From Ophioderma brevispina (lineage: Eukaryota; Echinodermata; Ophiuroidea; Amphilepidida; Ophiodermatidae), in contig JAMKCH010022332.1 in assembly GCA_023653785.1 (NCBI GenBank), positions 1-64,000 of the forward strand: DNA of 64,000 nt, in the 5' to 3' direction. This document shows, piece by piece, positions 25,200-35,878 of the stretch. Every line of letters begins with the position of its first letter. The stretch's first letter is position 1. The position numbers were made by a program, and so were the translations under genes. Below the pieces are notes generated by a model, which was given only the letters and a program-made list of their open reading frames with translations, had not been told where the DNA came from and did not search any database.

Positions 25200-27335
25200 T
25201 TGGAGCGGGTGGGGTGTTGGGGGTAGGGTGGGGTGTTGGGGATGGGTGGGTGTTGCGGGGGTGTTTTGGGAGGGGTCCAAGTGTGTGGTTGTGTGATTGT
25301 TTTTGCGGGGTGTTTGGTAGTCGGGTGTTGGGGAGGGGGTAGGGTGGTGTGGGTGGTGCGGGTGTTGTGGGGTGTTGGGAGGGTCGGGGTATTGCGGGGT
25401 GTTGGGGAGGGGGTGTAGTGTTTGGGAGGGGGATGGGGTATTGGGGTTGTTGGATAAAGGGGGCTGGTGTTGCCGGGTGTTTGGGGGGAGGGGGCTGGGT
25501 ATTGCGGGGTGTTGGGAGGAGGGTGGAGTGGTTTGGGGTGTTTGGGAGGGGGTCAGGTGTTGAAGGGTGTTTTGAGTGTTTTGCGGGTTTTGGGGGTCCG
25601 GTGTTGGGGAGGGGGTAGGGTGGTGGTGTGGGTTGGTTGCGGGGTGGTGTTGGTGTTGGGAGGGGCTGGGGGTATTGCTGGTTTGGGGAGGGGGGTGGTT
25701 TTGGTTGGGAGGGGATGGGAGGTATTGGTGGGTTGTTGGGATGGGGGGGGCTGGTATTCGGGGTGTTGAGGGGGGTGGGGTGTTGCGGGGGTGTTGTGAT
25801 TGGGGTCATGGCTGGTCGGGGGGTGTTGGGAGTGGGTGGGTTTGTTGCGGGTTGTTGTGGGTTTGTTGGGGGTTAAGGTGGGTGTTTGCAGCAAGGGTGA
25901 TGGGGAGGGGGGTGGGGTTTGCTAGGTGTTGGGGGAGGTGGGTGGTGTTGCTATGTGTTGGGGAGGTGGTGAGGTGTTGCAGGGTGTTGGGGAGGGGGTG
26001 GGGGTTTGGGGAGAGGGCTGGGGGGTATTGCGGGTGTTGGGGAAGGATTGGGGGTGTTGGGGTGTTTTTGTTGGTGTTGGGTGGGGGTGGAGTTGTTGCA
26101 AGAGGTGTTTGGGAGGGTCTGGTGTTGGGTGTTGTGGGGTGTTGGGGGAGTCCCCCCCCCCCCCCCGGGTGTTGGGGAGGGGGTACGGTGGTGGGTGGTG
26201 GTGCGGGGTGGTTAGGGTTTGGGATGGGGGGGCTGGGTATTGCGGGTGGTTGGGGAGGGGTTGGGGTCTTGGCGAGGGGTTGGGAGGGGGTGGGGGTGTT
26301 GGAGGGGGCTGGGGTATTGTGGGTTGTTGGGAAGGGGCTGTGTGTTGTGTCACTGCGGGGTGTGTTGGGGGGAGTGTGTCCTAAGATTTTGCTTGCTAAT
26401 ATATTGTTCGGGGGATGTGTTTGTTGTCGGCTTTTTTTGTGGATGGTTGTTGTTTGCATGTTGTTTTGTTCGCGGGGTATAAGGGTGTCTCGTGGTGATT
26501 ATTGGGAGAGGGGGCCTGGGGTTTTTGGACTGGGTGTTGGGGGTGGGGTGTTTTGCGGGGTGTTTGGGGGAGGTGGGGTGTAGTTCGGCGGAGCTAAGTT
26601 GGGACGGTCGGGTCCGGTGTGTCAGAGTTTACTATGATTGTTACGGTTGTGTGTTTGCTTTTTGTGGGGTGTTTTGGGAGGGGGCTGGGTCTTGCGGGTG
26701 TTTGATTAGGGGGCTGGGGGTAATTGGCGGGGTGAATTGGGGATGGGGTCTGGTGTTGCCAGGGTGTTGGGGGAGGGGGTGGGGTTTTGTGGGGTTTTAG
26801 GAGGGGGTGGGTGTTTGCAGGGTGTTGGGGAGAGGGGGAGGGGGTGTGGCGTGTTGCTGTGTGTTGGGGAGGGGTGGGTGTTGCGGGGTGTTGGGGAGGG
26901 TGGGGGGTGATTTGGGGAGGGTTGGACGTGTGGGGGTGGGCTGGGTGTTGGGGAGGGCTCATGCTGGGGTATTGTAGGGGTGTTTGTGGGAAGTGGATTG
27001 AGGTGTTTTGGGGGGGCTGGGGTATTTGCGGGGTGTTTTGGGGTGGCGTTTATTGGGAGGGGTTGGGGTGTGCGGATCTTGTGGGGGGGCGGATGTTGCG
27101 GGGTGTGGGGAGGGGTGGGGGATTGAGGGGTGATTGGGTGTTTGCGCGGTGGTGTTTCTGGGGCAGGGTGGGTGTTGGTGGGGTGGTTGCGGTTGTGGGG
27201 TATTGCGGGGTGTTGTTGAGGGGGTGGGTTCATTACGGGCCTTGTGGGGTGTTGCAGGGTTTTTGGGAGGGAGAAATGGGTTATTGCATAGGGAGTGGGG
27301 TGTGGGGAGGGGGTTGGGTGTGGTGGAGCGGCATC
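25200..27335 (+). repeat. G-rich minisatellite, 2.1 kb
   Basis: Built from variants of GGGTGTTGGGGAGGGGGT and TTGCGGGGTGTTGGGG, with all G on the + strand. Dense runs of three or more G make it a strong candidate for G-quadruplexes. It lacks stops over long distances in several frames on both strands (up to 335 codons), but the products are pure Gly/Val/Trp/Cys or Pro/Thr/His/Asn repeat translations, not proteins. A short C15 run at 26152-26166 is the only strand reversal. Confidence 0.93.
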
Positions 27336-27469
27336 TTGCAATCCTCCCTGTACTCTTGCACACCTTCTTTGGAACCCCCTTGTCTGCAGAACATTGTCAA
27401 TGTGGTATTGCTGATCTTTGTCTTACAGCTATTACGCGAAAGCAGGCGCGGACTGGTGGTCTAGAACCG

Positions 27470-27595
27470 CCTTGTTATGTGTAAATATATCTCTGTTCTT
27501 CCAATGGCCTAGACTATCATTTGAGAGCAAATTGAAAGAAATTCATAGTTTGTGACATGTTGCCATCCATGGACGCTTTTAACAACGAAGTTGGT
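27470..27595 (+). mobile_element. Family-A element, 3' part (split copy)
   Basis: TTATGTGTAAATATATCTCTGTTCTTCC through the GGCCTAGACTATCATTTG and GCAAATTGAA blocks to GGACGCTTTTAA is the family-A 3' end. It continues where the copy at 23320-23950 stops, implying that 23950-27470 is an insertion or expansion within one element. Confidence 0.78.
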
Positions 27596-27695
27596 GTTAA
27601 TAACACCGAGGTTGCGGTTCCCGTAATTGATACCAGAGATTGTGAATTACACTAGTCAATTTGGCATCACGCGGCAGTGTTAAAAAAAATATTAC

Positions 27696-28070
27696 AGGCC
27701 GACCTCAGAGTTTCCTGAATGATGGCTCCCTCCTTTTTCCAAAAAAATCGTGTTTTTTTTGCATGTAATCATGCTTGCCATAGACTATCATGTGTAAATT
27801 GCTAGAGCATTAAAATCGAATTCCTTCATAATAGAAACTCCCAACTTTGGGGGGGTTATAAAATTCCGGTACCGGAAATTTTTGTTATACCCAGTATCAG
27901 CTAATGGATAACATAATACTACACATAATGTTACTGCATACAAAACGACAATTCCGATTCTATGTCACGTTTTTGGAATTGTGGCATCTTAGGTACAGTA
28001 TTCGTAGCTGACTTTTTTTCCACATTATTACACAAAAAAATAATATTTCAACTCCTCTGAGTCAGGACTT
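27696..28070 (+). mobile_element. Family-B MITE copy
   Basis: Diverged copy. Starts AGGCCGACCTCAGAG, ends CTCTGAGTCAGGACTT followed by TTAA (28071-28074). Several small insertions distinguish it from the other copies. Confidence 0.85.
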
Positions 28071-28074
28071 TTAA

Positions 28075-29045
28075 CACGACGTTTTATCCATAACACACCA
28101 TTAGTGATCACTAACAACAAAATTTAGGGTGGTATTTACACCAGAAAATTATTAACATCTAACACCATTGGGTAGCAGAGTCCCCGATTGATTGCCAGGA
28201 AGGGAAGTTAAAATTAACCCCCTAGTGTCAAAGTTAACAACCGCATTTTTTGCAGTGTGTATGTCCCGTGGCCCCACAATAATTTCGGTATTTTTTTTTC
28301 GGGGATATACCAAATTACCAAAATTACAAAATATCACTTTTTTTTGTCAAAAATTTTATGTAATTGCCGGAATATCAGTAGCGTATATTTTCGCTGGAAA
28401 AAAATCAAACGCGCCATACCTGGCGTTTATATGGCTAATTAGCATAGTAAACAGCGTTTTGTTGGCCGCTACAAAATTTGGTTTTGCCCCTTAAAACGCA
28501 CCGCTCCGAGGAACTTTTTTAAATTTTTTATTTCGCAATTAAATGTATCTTTATTATTCTCTTATTATGGAATGAACCAAATTTGATGGAAAAAGTTCCT
28601 TCGGGAAAGTAGTTTTCCAATATGTGGCGAGAGAATGGGGTGCGTATTGCAAATCGGTTTTTTGGACCGCCTTTGTGATTTTCGGTAACCCAAACCGATT
28701 TTCATGTATTTTCCTGTTATGTGTCGATGTACCCCACAATGACCAGAGTTACTTTTGGGTAAAAAAATTCCACCGGCAAAGTAGTTTTCAGAATCCAAGA
28801 ACACTACCGGGGGTGCACACACCGTAAAAAAAACACAAAAAAACCCCAGTTTTTTTGCAGAGAGACTGGATTGGTGGGCATTGTTCCATTAAAGGGATAA
28901 GCAGGCGTTTGCCAATCCGAAATAACGAAAAAATCATAAAATTCATATTCCTTTGTATCTTTTGTACTGGGCCATGGATAACGATAACTTTATATCTTGT
29001 CGCATCGGAGCAGATATCTCCATCAGGTAATCGCTCTATCTAGTG
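28075..29045. other. Unassigned repeat-like sequence
   Basis: T/A-rich with two stretches sharing the CCCCACAAT and GTATTTT blocks (28270-28320 and 28695-28740), suggesting an old element. A 100-codon open frame has no recognisable motif. Confidence 0.45.
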
Positions 29046-29049
29046 TAAT

Positions 29050-29366
29050 CTCATCCCCGGAATACGCAACCAAGTGCGTATAGGCGTGCGTGTCGAGCAA
29101 AGCATTCTTTGGTTCGAGCCCTGTGAGATTTACCCATATCAAGATTTTTGGGGCGCTGGGCCCGACTGCGATGGTTATCAATCTCGAATGTATGTTTGCT
29201 GATAAGGGAAGCGCTGATCCCGATCTGCTGCATATCCCTTGACATTGATCTAAATGGTTTATGGTAGGTTGTGGCCACAGTGATCAGCGGCCATTTGTGA
29301 AGCGCTTAGAGTCCAATAGCCCATACGGCGCTATATAAATCTCTGCTATTATTATTATTATAAGGG
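29050..29366 (+). repeat. SINE with tRNA-like B box and (ATT)n tail
   Basis: Contains GGTTCGAGCCC (29111-29121), a near-consensus pol III B box, about 60 bp after the apparent start; the A box is degenerate. The 3' end reads GAAGCGCTTAGAGTCCAATAG...GCGCTATATAAAT followed by ATTATTATTATTATA, a tail seen in SINEs of marine invertebrates. About 315 bp. No poly-A. Confidence 0.75.
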
Positions 29367-29369
29367 TAT

Positions 29370-30235
29370 ATAACTTTTTATCTGATTCCTGTACTTTTCT
29401 ATACTTGAGATAAAAAAAAGCCTTCTCCGGTGATATCCCAGATTTTTAATGTGATATTGTGCACCTGATCAATACAATTTGACCTCAAACACAAAACATT
29501 ATTGATCTTTGTTAACACTTAGTGCACAAGGGGTTTTCACTCCCGATGGTGCCCAAGGGGGGGGGGGGGGGGGGTCATGGGAGCCCCACTCCTAAGGAAA
29601 CACACTTCCCTAGGGATTTTTTTGTGCACGAAAGTTATACCACATGTGAAGGGTCCTAAGTATTTTTTGGGTCCATAGGACAACCCCCCCCCCCCTTTCG
29701 TTTAAGTAGTTAATATCTGTACTGGATAAACCAAAATCAGCCGTTTAGTGTAGATTTTGAGCCGCCATCGCTGTATGCACGCATTGAGACTAAATTGTGT
29801 AATGCACTTTATAATCATGGTTGTATATTATTATTAGGCCTATTATTAATGTCTATTTGCGGAGGCGTTATGACATATTCCTCAAGACTTATTTTATTTT
29901 TTTTCAGCTATTGGTGTTTGTTTCTTCCTACATTAAAAGCATTTATCATGGAACTTGTCTTGATTTTCTAAGTTTTAAAACAATGCATGTTGCCACATTT
30001 TTCGATTCTCTAAGGCATTCAATGTTCAGCTGCTATCCCCTTTAAAATTGCTTTTCTTATGGCGAAATTCTGTGGTAGCCTACAATCCGAAATAAAGACA
30101 AAATATAAAAAATTAACATTTTGTCATAAAAAGCACTAACAACTACATTTATTCTTCTCTTATCTATTTTGGATACAACTTATTGAATGTAAAGTACGCA
30201 AATTCGGTAATTTGCACTTTTTAAAATGGGTTGGA
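29370..30235. other. No gene; poly-G and C-rich runs
   Basis: G18 run at 29557-29574 and a C run near 29685-29696. No coding signal. Confidence 0.6.
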
Positions 30236-30240
30236 TTTAA

Positions 30241-30600
30241 AGTCTGACTCAGATATTTCGAAATATTAATTTTTTTTGGTAATATGACAAATGATCACTA
30301 TAACTAAAGATAGTAACCTAAAATGCACATTTCCGTAAATTTGAGATGATCATATTTTCGTTTTGATGCATTAAACAATTATGTGTATTATTACGTCCCA
30401 TAGATACTGTTTATAATCAAAATTCTCGGATCCGGAATTTTTAACCAATTTGTGATTTTTTCTCTATGAAGGAATCGATTTAAGCTTAGCATTTCCACAC
30501 AGTGATTAGTATATGGCAAGCATTGTTGTACATGCAAAAAACACGATTTTTTTTTGGAAATTGAGGGCCTCCCTCCTCATGAAATCTCTGAGTCCGGCCT
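30241..30600 (-). mobile_element. Family-B MITE copy, inverted
   Basis: Opposite orientation. AGTCTGACTCAGATATTT follows TTAA (30237-30240), and the far end reads CTCTGAGTCCGGCCT followed by TTAT. Contains CTCGGATCCGGAATTTTT, the family palindrome. Confidence 0.9.
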
Positions 30601-31104
30601 TTATCGCGGAATTGCAATTGCAATTTCTAGTTTATAACTGCAAGGCCTAACAGAGATCTTACCCCAATTGTAATATTGCATATCAATGGAAAACCCGCCA
30701 AAGATCCTCGTTCAAATTCCAATTTGCATGAATTTGGAATCCCCCTCAATTCACCTCTTCCTACATCGCAGATCCCTATTGTTCTTGTACGTCAATGTCC
30801 TTCGCAAGTAACCAAGTGTAATATTTTTATCTCTCGGGAGTTTGGTGTGTAGGCCTCTTACCCAACTTAAAATATACGCAGGTGCCACTTCAAACTGAAT
30901 GAGAAGGAAATCGAGGAAGAGGCTACGTTATAAATAGCCTGAAAATATAACTTTTTAAATTAAATTTTAAATTTGATGTAAGCCGAATTGTTATGTATAT
31001 ATAACCATTTAAATTTTCAAATCGAAATCCGTGGTGTTTGTGAAAATCTCTGTGAAATTAGAGATGTGGTGTATACTGTTTATAATTCGAAGAATCTGGA
31101 AGTA

Positions 31105-31112
31105 TGACGTCA
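31105..31112. promoter_or_regulatory. Palindromic CRE-like site (TGACGTCA) upstream of USP start codon
   Basis: A perfect TGACGTCA lies 56 bp upstream of the predicted start codon of the USP gene. This is the consensus for CREB/ATF bZIP factors, common in proximal promoters of housekeeping genes. The transcription start is not visible and no TATA box is evident, so a promoter role is inferred from position alone. An octamer of this kind can also occur by chance. Confidence 0.35.
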
Positions 31113-31167
31113 TTGCATAACCAGCATTCTCCAAAAATGTACTTGTTGTGTTCGGCAATACAGAATC

Positions 31168-31259
31168 ATGGCGGAAGGTGGTGGACCACCGGAGTTGCAG
31201 ACGCAGAAAAAAGAGATTTCTGAACTTATAAACACTCCTTTGGTAAAAGGGAAGACATG
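31168..31259 (+). CDS. usp4/15-like: USP4/15-like exon 1 (start codon, N-terminus of DUSP domain)
   Basis: Starts ATGGCGGAAGG and encodes MAEGGG, then a Gln-Thr-Gln-Lys stretch, ISELINTPLVKGKTW. This matches the family's N-terminus (MAEGG..., T-x-L-x-x-G-D-T-W). The exon ends after TG of the Trp codon at a good donor (TG|GTGAGA, gt at 31260), giving a phase-2 intron; exon 2 supplies the G of Trp. No frameshift is seen. The 3' two thirds of this exon recur at 32171-32229 in a direct duplication. The DUSP domain is thought to be a protein-interaction module in front of the UBL. The match is short, but the start codon, the frame and the phase fit with exon 2 make chance unlikely. Confidence 0.87.
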
Positions 31260-32170
31260 GTGAGATAAACCATTAACTAAAAATTCTATCAGCATGTGTT
31301 TGGCCTGCGATTTAAGCCAGTATTTAGGGGATCCGTACCGCCGGGTTGTTCCTAAAAAAGGCCTAGTCATACGTAGACGGTCCGGTCAGTCATGTCAGTA
31401 GGCCGAAAGGTGATTCGCCTATCTTTCGGGCAAAATGTTGTTGCGGTTCGATGTTGCAACCATGACCATTTTTATAGGCGTTTTACCAATAAAGCCAGGC
31501 AACGAACCGAATTCAACACCTTATTTATTGATTTCCATTTGAAAACAGGCGAAACAGACCATTCAAATTCATGCATTAAAAGGCCCGATTTTATACTAGT
31601 CGCCGTCTAGTACAGGGAACCTTTACGTCGTTTTTTGACATTGGTGGTCGGCACGACGTAAAGGCCAATAATGCATTGAAAAGCCGTAGCAATCAATTCA
31701 AGCACTGTATAAAGTGTATAGACTCATGGACTCGTCGATGCAGTGCTGCGTCGGAAGTCAATTACACTAACTTAGAAAAATAACCCTAATGGCCGCAGTA
31801 TTTATCATGCACCTACTTGTACTTGTTATTTATCTCCTGCAATTCTGTTTCTTCGATGAAAATAAATATTTTGCAGGAATTTTGGAGATATTCTTGTCGG
31901 AATTCGTGCTACACGATTTGACTTATGTAATGTTGTTATACTAGAAATGAGGGTGATTAGTAAATATGAAATGCAAAAGATTGATAATGACTCGTCTGAC
32001 ATGCCCAAAATTTCAGTATGACTCCGTTGTACTAGTCGCCGTCACAATTCCTTTTCTGAAATAGGTGTCTACATACGCGCGCGAAGTTGCTGCGTGTAAT
32101 GCGCAGACTATGTATTTTTTTACGCGTTGTCATGGTTCTGTCTGGCGGGAATGCTGGCGTAGTCTTGCTG

Positions 32171-32229
32171 ACGCAGAAAAAAGAGATTTCTGAACTTATA
32201 AACACTCCTTTGGTAAAAGGGAATACATG
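32171..32229 (+). pseudogene. Duplicated 3' part of USP exon 1
   Basis: Repeats the 3' 59 bp of exon 1 (Lys-Lys-Glu-Ile-Ser-Glu-Leu... to the GTGAGA donor) with a change that turns Lys-Thr-Trp into Asn-Thr-Trp. It lacks a start codon because the duplication begins at the ACGCAG inside exon 1. The preceding bases CTTGCTGACGCAG could resemble a 3' splice site, but inclusion after exon 1 would create a TGA at the junction, so it is more likely silent intronic sequence. It may also be an assembly artefact. Confidence 0.75.
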
Positions 32230-32349
32230 GTGAGATAAACCATTAACTAAAAATTCTATCAGCATGTCGTTTGGCTTCGATTTAAGCCAGTTATTTAAGG
32301 GGATTCCGTACGCCGGGTTTCCTAAAAAAGGCCTAGTCATACGTCAGAC

Positions 32350-32536
32350 TAGCACGATTCGTCATGCATTATAATGCATCTGGCCTTCGCTTTTATCATT
32401 GTGTCTTTCACATAGGCCGCTTGCATTAACAGGGCGGCCTATAGTAAAAAATGAAAATGATAAAATCCAAGTGCAAAATGATAAAGGACCAAACAAAAGT
32501 CGCCACCACTGTGAAGAAGCAAGATGAATCGTGCTA
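32350..32536 (+). mobile_element. 187-bp palindromic MITE with 9-bp target duplication
   Basis: TIRs TAGCACGATTCGTC / GATGAATCGTGCTA, flanked by a perfect ACGTCAGAC repeat (32341-32349 and 32537-32545). The interior is nearly palindromic: ATAGGCCGC / GCGGCCTAT at the centre and TTTTATCATT / AATGATAAAA outside it. The other copy of the surrounding duplication (31373-31381 region) has the empty site ACGTAGAC, which confirms the borders. No coding capacity. Confidence 0.95.
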
Positions 32537-33399
32537 ACGTCAGACGGTCCGGTCAGTCATGTCAGTAGGCCGAAAGGTGATTCGCCTATCTTTCGGGCAA
32601 AATGTTGTTGCGGTTCGATGTTGCAACCATGACCATTTTTATAGGCGTTTTACCAATAAAGCCAGGCAACGAACCGAATTCAACACCTTATTTATTGATT
32701 TCCATTTGAAAACAGGCGAAACAGACCATTCAAATTCATGCATTAAAAGGCCCGATTTTATACTAGTCGCCGTCTAGTACAGGGAACCTTTACGTCGTTT
32801 TTTGACATTGGTGGTCGGCACGACGTAAAGGCCAATAATGCATTGAAAAGCCGTAGCAATCAATTCAAGCACTGTATAAAGTGTATAGACTCATGGACTC
32901 GTCGATGCAGTGCTGCGTCGGAAGTCAATTACACTAACTTAGAAAAATAACCCTAATGGCCGCAGTATTTATCATGCACCTACTTGTACTTGTTATTTAT
33001 CTCCTGCAATTCTGTTTCTTCGATGAAAATAAATATTTTGCAGGAATTTTGGAGATATTCTTGTCGGAATTCGTGCTACACGATTTGACTTATGTAATGT
33101 TGTTATACTAGAAATGAGGGTGATTAGTAAATATGAAATGCAAAAGATTGATAATGACTCGTCTGACATGCCCAAAATTTCAGTATGACTCCGTTGTACT
33201 AGTCGCCGTCACAATTCCTTTTCTGAAATAGGTGTCTACATACGCGCGCGAAGTTGCTGCGTGTAATGCGCAGACTATGTATTTTTTTACGCGTTGTCAT
33301 GGTTCTGTCTGGCGGGAATGCTGGCGTAGTCTTGCTGACGCAGAGAAAAAGAATTATGACGGAGAGTACTGTAGTCTAGAGTACCAACCTCAAAATGGG

Positions 33400-33790
33400 C
33401 GAATTCCCCCAATAGCCGGAAGCGGGCTGACATCACATCACGGTGAAAACAAAGGGGAAGCTCAGGGAATCCCCGAATCGCGGTGAAAACAAACTGCGCA
33501 AATTGCGTCTTTAAGTTCACTGCACATCGTATGACACTATGCGTGCAGTGCGCATCGAATTACGCACGTTGTCGTCATGCCGTTGCCATGCAGATTTTGT
33601 TGAACTCCCGGATGTCCGCTCCCGGCTATAGCCGGAAGCGGACATCCGGGCATTTGGCAAAATAAAACAAATCATTCGATACTCGCTGAAAGCTTAGTGT
33701 CTCGCGATGTGCAGTGATCATACTTTTTGATTTTGCGCACTTTGTTTTCACCGCAATACAATTATACAGATTCTGGGCTGGGCTTTCCCT
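33400..33790. repeat. Family-M dispersed repeat copy
   Basis: Shares with 35.9-37.1 kb the units GGTGAAAAC, CGGGAATCCC-like, GCGGACATCCGGGC, CGCTGAAAG...TAGTGTCTC and TTTTGCGCACTTTGTTTTCACC. Contains a near-perfect inverted pair around 33610-33645 (CCGGATGTCCGC / GCGGACATCCGG). Non-coding, function unknown. Confidence 0.7.
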
Positions 33791-33794
33791 TGTT

Positions 33795-33868
33795 CGCAAT
33801 GCAACCCTAAATATATGAGCAAATCAAACGCATTCTTTAATCGGAATGACGTTTTCGTTATGGACCGC

Positions 33869-33906
<38 letters not shown>

Positions 33907-35875
33907 AACTCACGGTATAATTACTCACCCAAGTTGTTGCTGATGTCCTTATAATACAAATCATCGACAGTAATTTGCAAAAAAGGCTTAGAAATAATCA
34001 AAATATACATCTACAATTTGCTTTCTTATGTTGAGTAGTGGCGCTAGTATTACCGCTGTCGTCACTGTTGTGGAACTATACAATTATATATTGAAGGATT
34101 TCCACTGAATTTTGTATCTCAGAGTTACTAATTATGAATTTTATGCATCTATTATGATTAAAGACCTCAGGCAAGTGTGTGCCTTGTTTTACGACCGAGG
34201 ATAATATGAAACAATTTTTATTAGCTCCGAATATTTGCGAAACCTTTTTGCTTCGGAGCCTATTCATTTACACTGCTACAGATTATTGTATACGGAAGTG
34301 CTTCTACCGTGATGCGAGTGCATGGTTGGTGTCACTCATATTGACCGTGTGTACGCATGATCGTTCCCTTTTTCGCGAAAAAAGGGTGTATTTTGAAAGT
34401 ATGTTTGCGAACATAAATGTACGTGATTTTTTTAAAAAAGGGTCCTTTTTGTCGACGATGTACTCGATATTTTTTGAAAAAGGGTATGTTTTTTGTGAAC
34501 ACGAAAATTTGAAATCCTGGAAATCTTACCAATTTCTTGCTTATTTACGTTTTTGTCACGTTTTGCCCCAAAATATTCAACAACTACCTGGGACAACTCC
34601 GCTGGAAATTCAGGTAAGATCCCGGTTTGTTTACATTTCACATCCTCGCGTAAACAGGGGATTCCCCAGGTAGACGACCGCTGATTCCATGGTTCTTTTT
34701 ATCAAGCGATATCATAATGCAGCCAGCCACTGTGGGGAACCCATGAGAAGCAGGGTACTCATGAAATGCGCTGGACCACAAGCAAGGGCAAGGTCATATC
34801 AGTGCAAGAAATGCACCGCGACTGCAGTGCCGTTACTCCATCGAATGTGAGTTCTGTCCGTATCACAGACATCACAAAGACACTAATGATTGTGTTTAAG
34901 GGAGTTTAAACTGTTTACAAACCACAGTCAGCCAGTCATGCTGGCTTATGCAATAAGTGTACTGTATGTGCACTTTGCACGCCCGTACCATGTACGGCAG
35001 ATTGATTATAAACAAACATGAGTGACTACCATTCAGAAGGTTGTATCCCATTGATGGGGGTGAGGAAAAAGCTCCTGAAATATTACTTTGTTATCATGTA
35101 ACAATACACATTTAACTTCTGAAATGTCATGCACAATTCAATTTCTACTTTGATTTTCAGGATATGAGCATTCAATAAAATGTTATAAGGATTGCATTTG
35201 AATTCATTGGTATCGTGTCTATGTAATTCTTGGTAAGTTGGATCATATTTATGTATTTAAAGACTGAGGCATTGTCCAGCAAATGACATCTGGTTGTCCA
35301 TTGGTAATGGAGAGATGTGTGCAGTGTGGTTTTCAATACAACTTCCTCTGGGTTAGTGGGGTTATATCTCCATAACAAAGCAAGATTTGTTCGTGTACAT
35401 ATTGCGCATATCCTCCTGGAGTATGAAGTGACTCTTTAATATTGCAAAAAGTCTTGAAATCTATTAATGAGTAATTTCGCTCGTATAAGAAACGTCAGGA
35501 TAAGAATTGACGGTAATGTTGTGCACGATGCATTTGGTGATTATACTTAGGATCTGAATTGGCATCACATGGTGTTGGGAAAAATAACTTTTATATTTGA
35601 ATGGACATTACAAGCACTTTTCGGTTATTTGTTGGCGGGAAGATGGATTTGAAAAAGTTAAAAAGGACAACAGAGTTAATCTTTGAAAAGAAAAATCTGT
35701 TTTGTGGGTTTCTTGAAATGTCAAAAAAAAGGGGCGTTTTGTAAACGTGTTCTCGAAGAAAAAAAAGGGTTGTTTTAAAGGTAATTCGTACCCGTTTTCA
35801 TGTAAAAAAGGGTCGGTGGCAAAATTGTGAGATGTACTTGAAACCATGTGAAAAAGGGTGTTGTTTTTACTTGTT
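33795..35875. other. USP intron 1 segment with AAAAAGGGT motif clusters
   Basis: Contains a 164-codon open frame (34179-34673) without recognisable domain; it overlaps motif clusters at 34370-34490 and 35720-35865 (A-runs followed by GGGT). A cysteine/histidine-rich translation near 34790-34890 (QCKKC; CEFCPYHRHH) in shifted frames might be the tail of a transposase but is too short to call. Confidence 0.4.
33872..33905 (+). repeat. Poly-A run (A34)
   Basis: Pure run of 34 A. No retroposed body or target duplication recognised around it. Confidence 0.95.
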
Positions 35876-35878
35876 GGA

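Larger units (their letters stand above)
31201..33337 (+). repeat. Direct tandem duplication of USP exon 1 3' part and intron sequence
   Basis: Copy 1 is 31201-32170 and copy 2 is 32171-33337; the length difference is the MITE at 32350-32536 plus its target duplication. The first ~170-185 bp of the copies differ at many small indels and substitutions, whereas the remaining ~785 bp (31386-32170 versus 32553-33337) appear identical. The junction lies at the shared ACGCAG, suggesting short-homology recombination or an assembly join. Confidence 0.93.

Noticed and set aside
25144..27484. Very long open frames on both strands (up to 335 codons)
   Set aside because: They are translations of the G-rich minisatellite. 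Open frames in several phases and on both strands at once, with near-pure Gly/Val/Trp or Pro/Thr/His composition, show simple-repeat origin.
31392..31610. 72-codon frame, identical at 32559-32777
   Set aside because: Lies in the duplicated intron of the USP gene. Identity comes from the duplication and no motif is present.
34179..34673. 164-codon open frame, a possible gene in USP intron 1
   Set aside because: No recognisable domain. It overlaps A-run/GGGT motif clusters and ends in family-M repeat sequence.
34740..34920. Possible Cys/His-rich transposase tail (QCKKC; CEFCPYHRHH)
   Set aside because: Needs frame changes, spans about 45 codons, and no adjacent transposase core was found.
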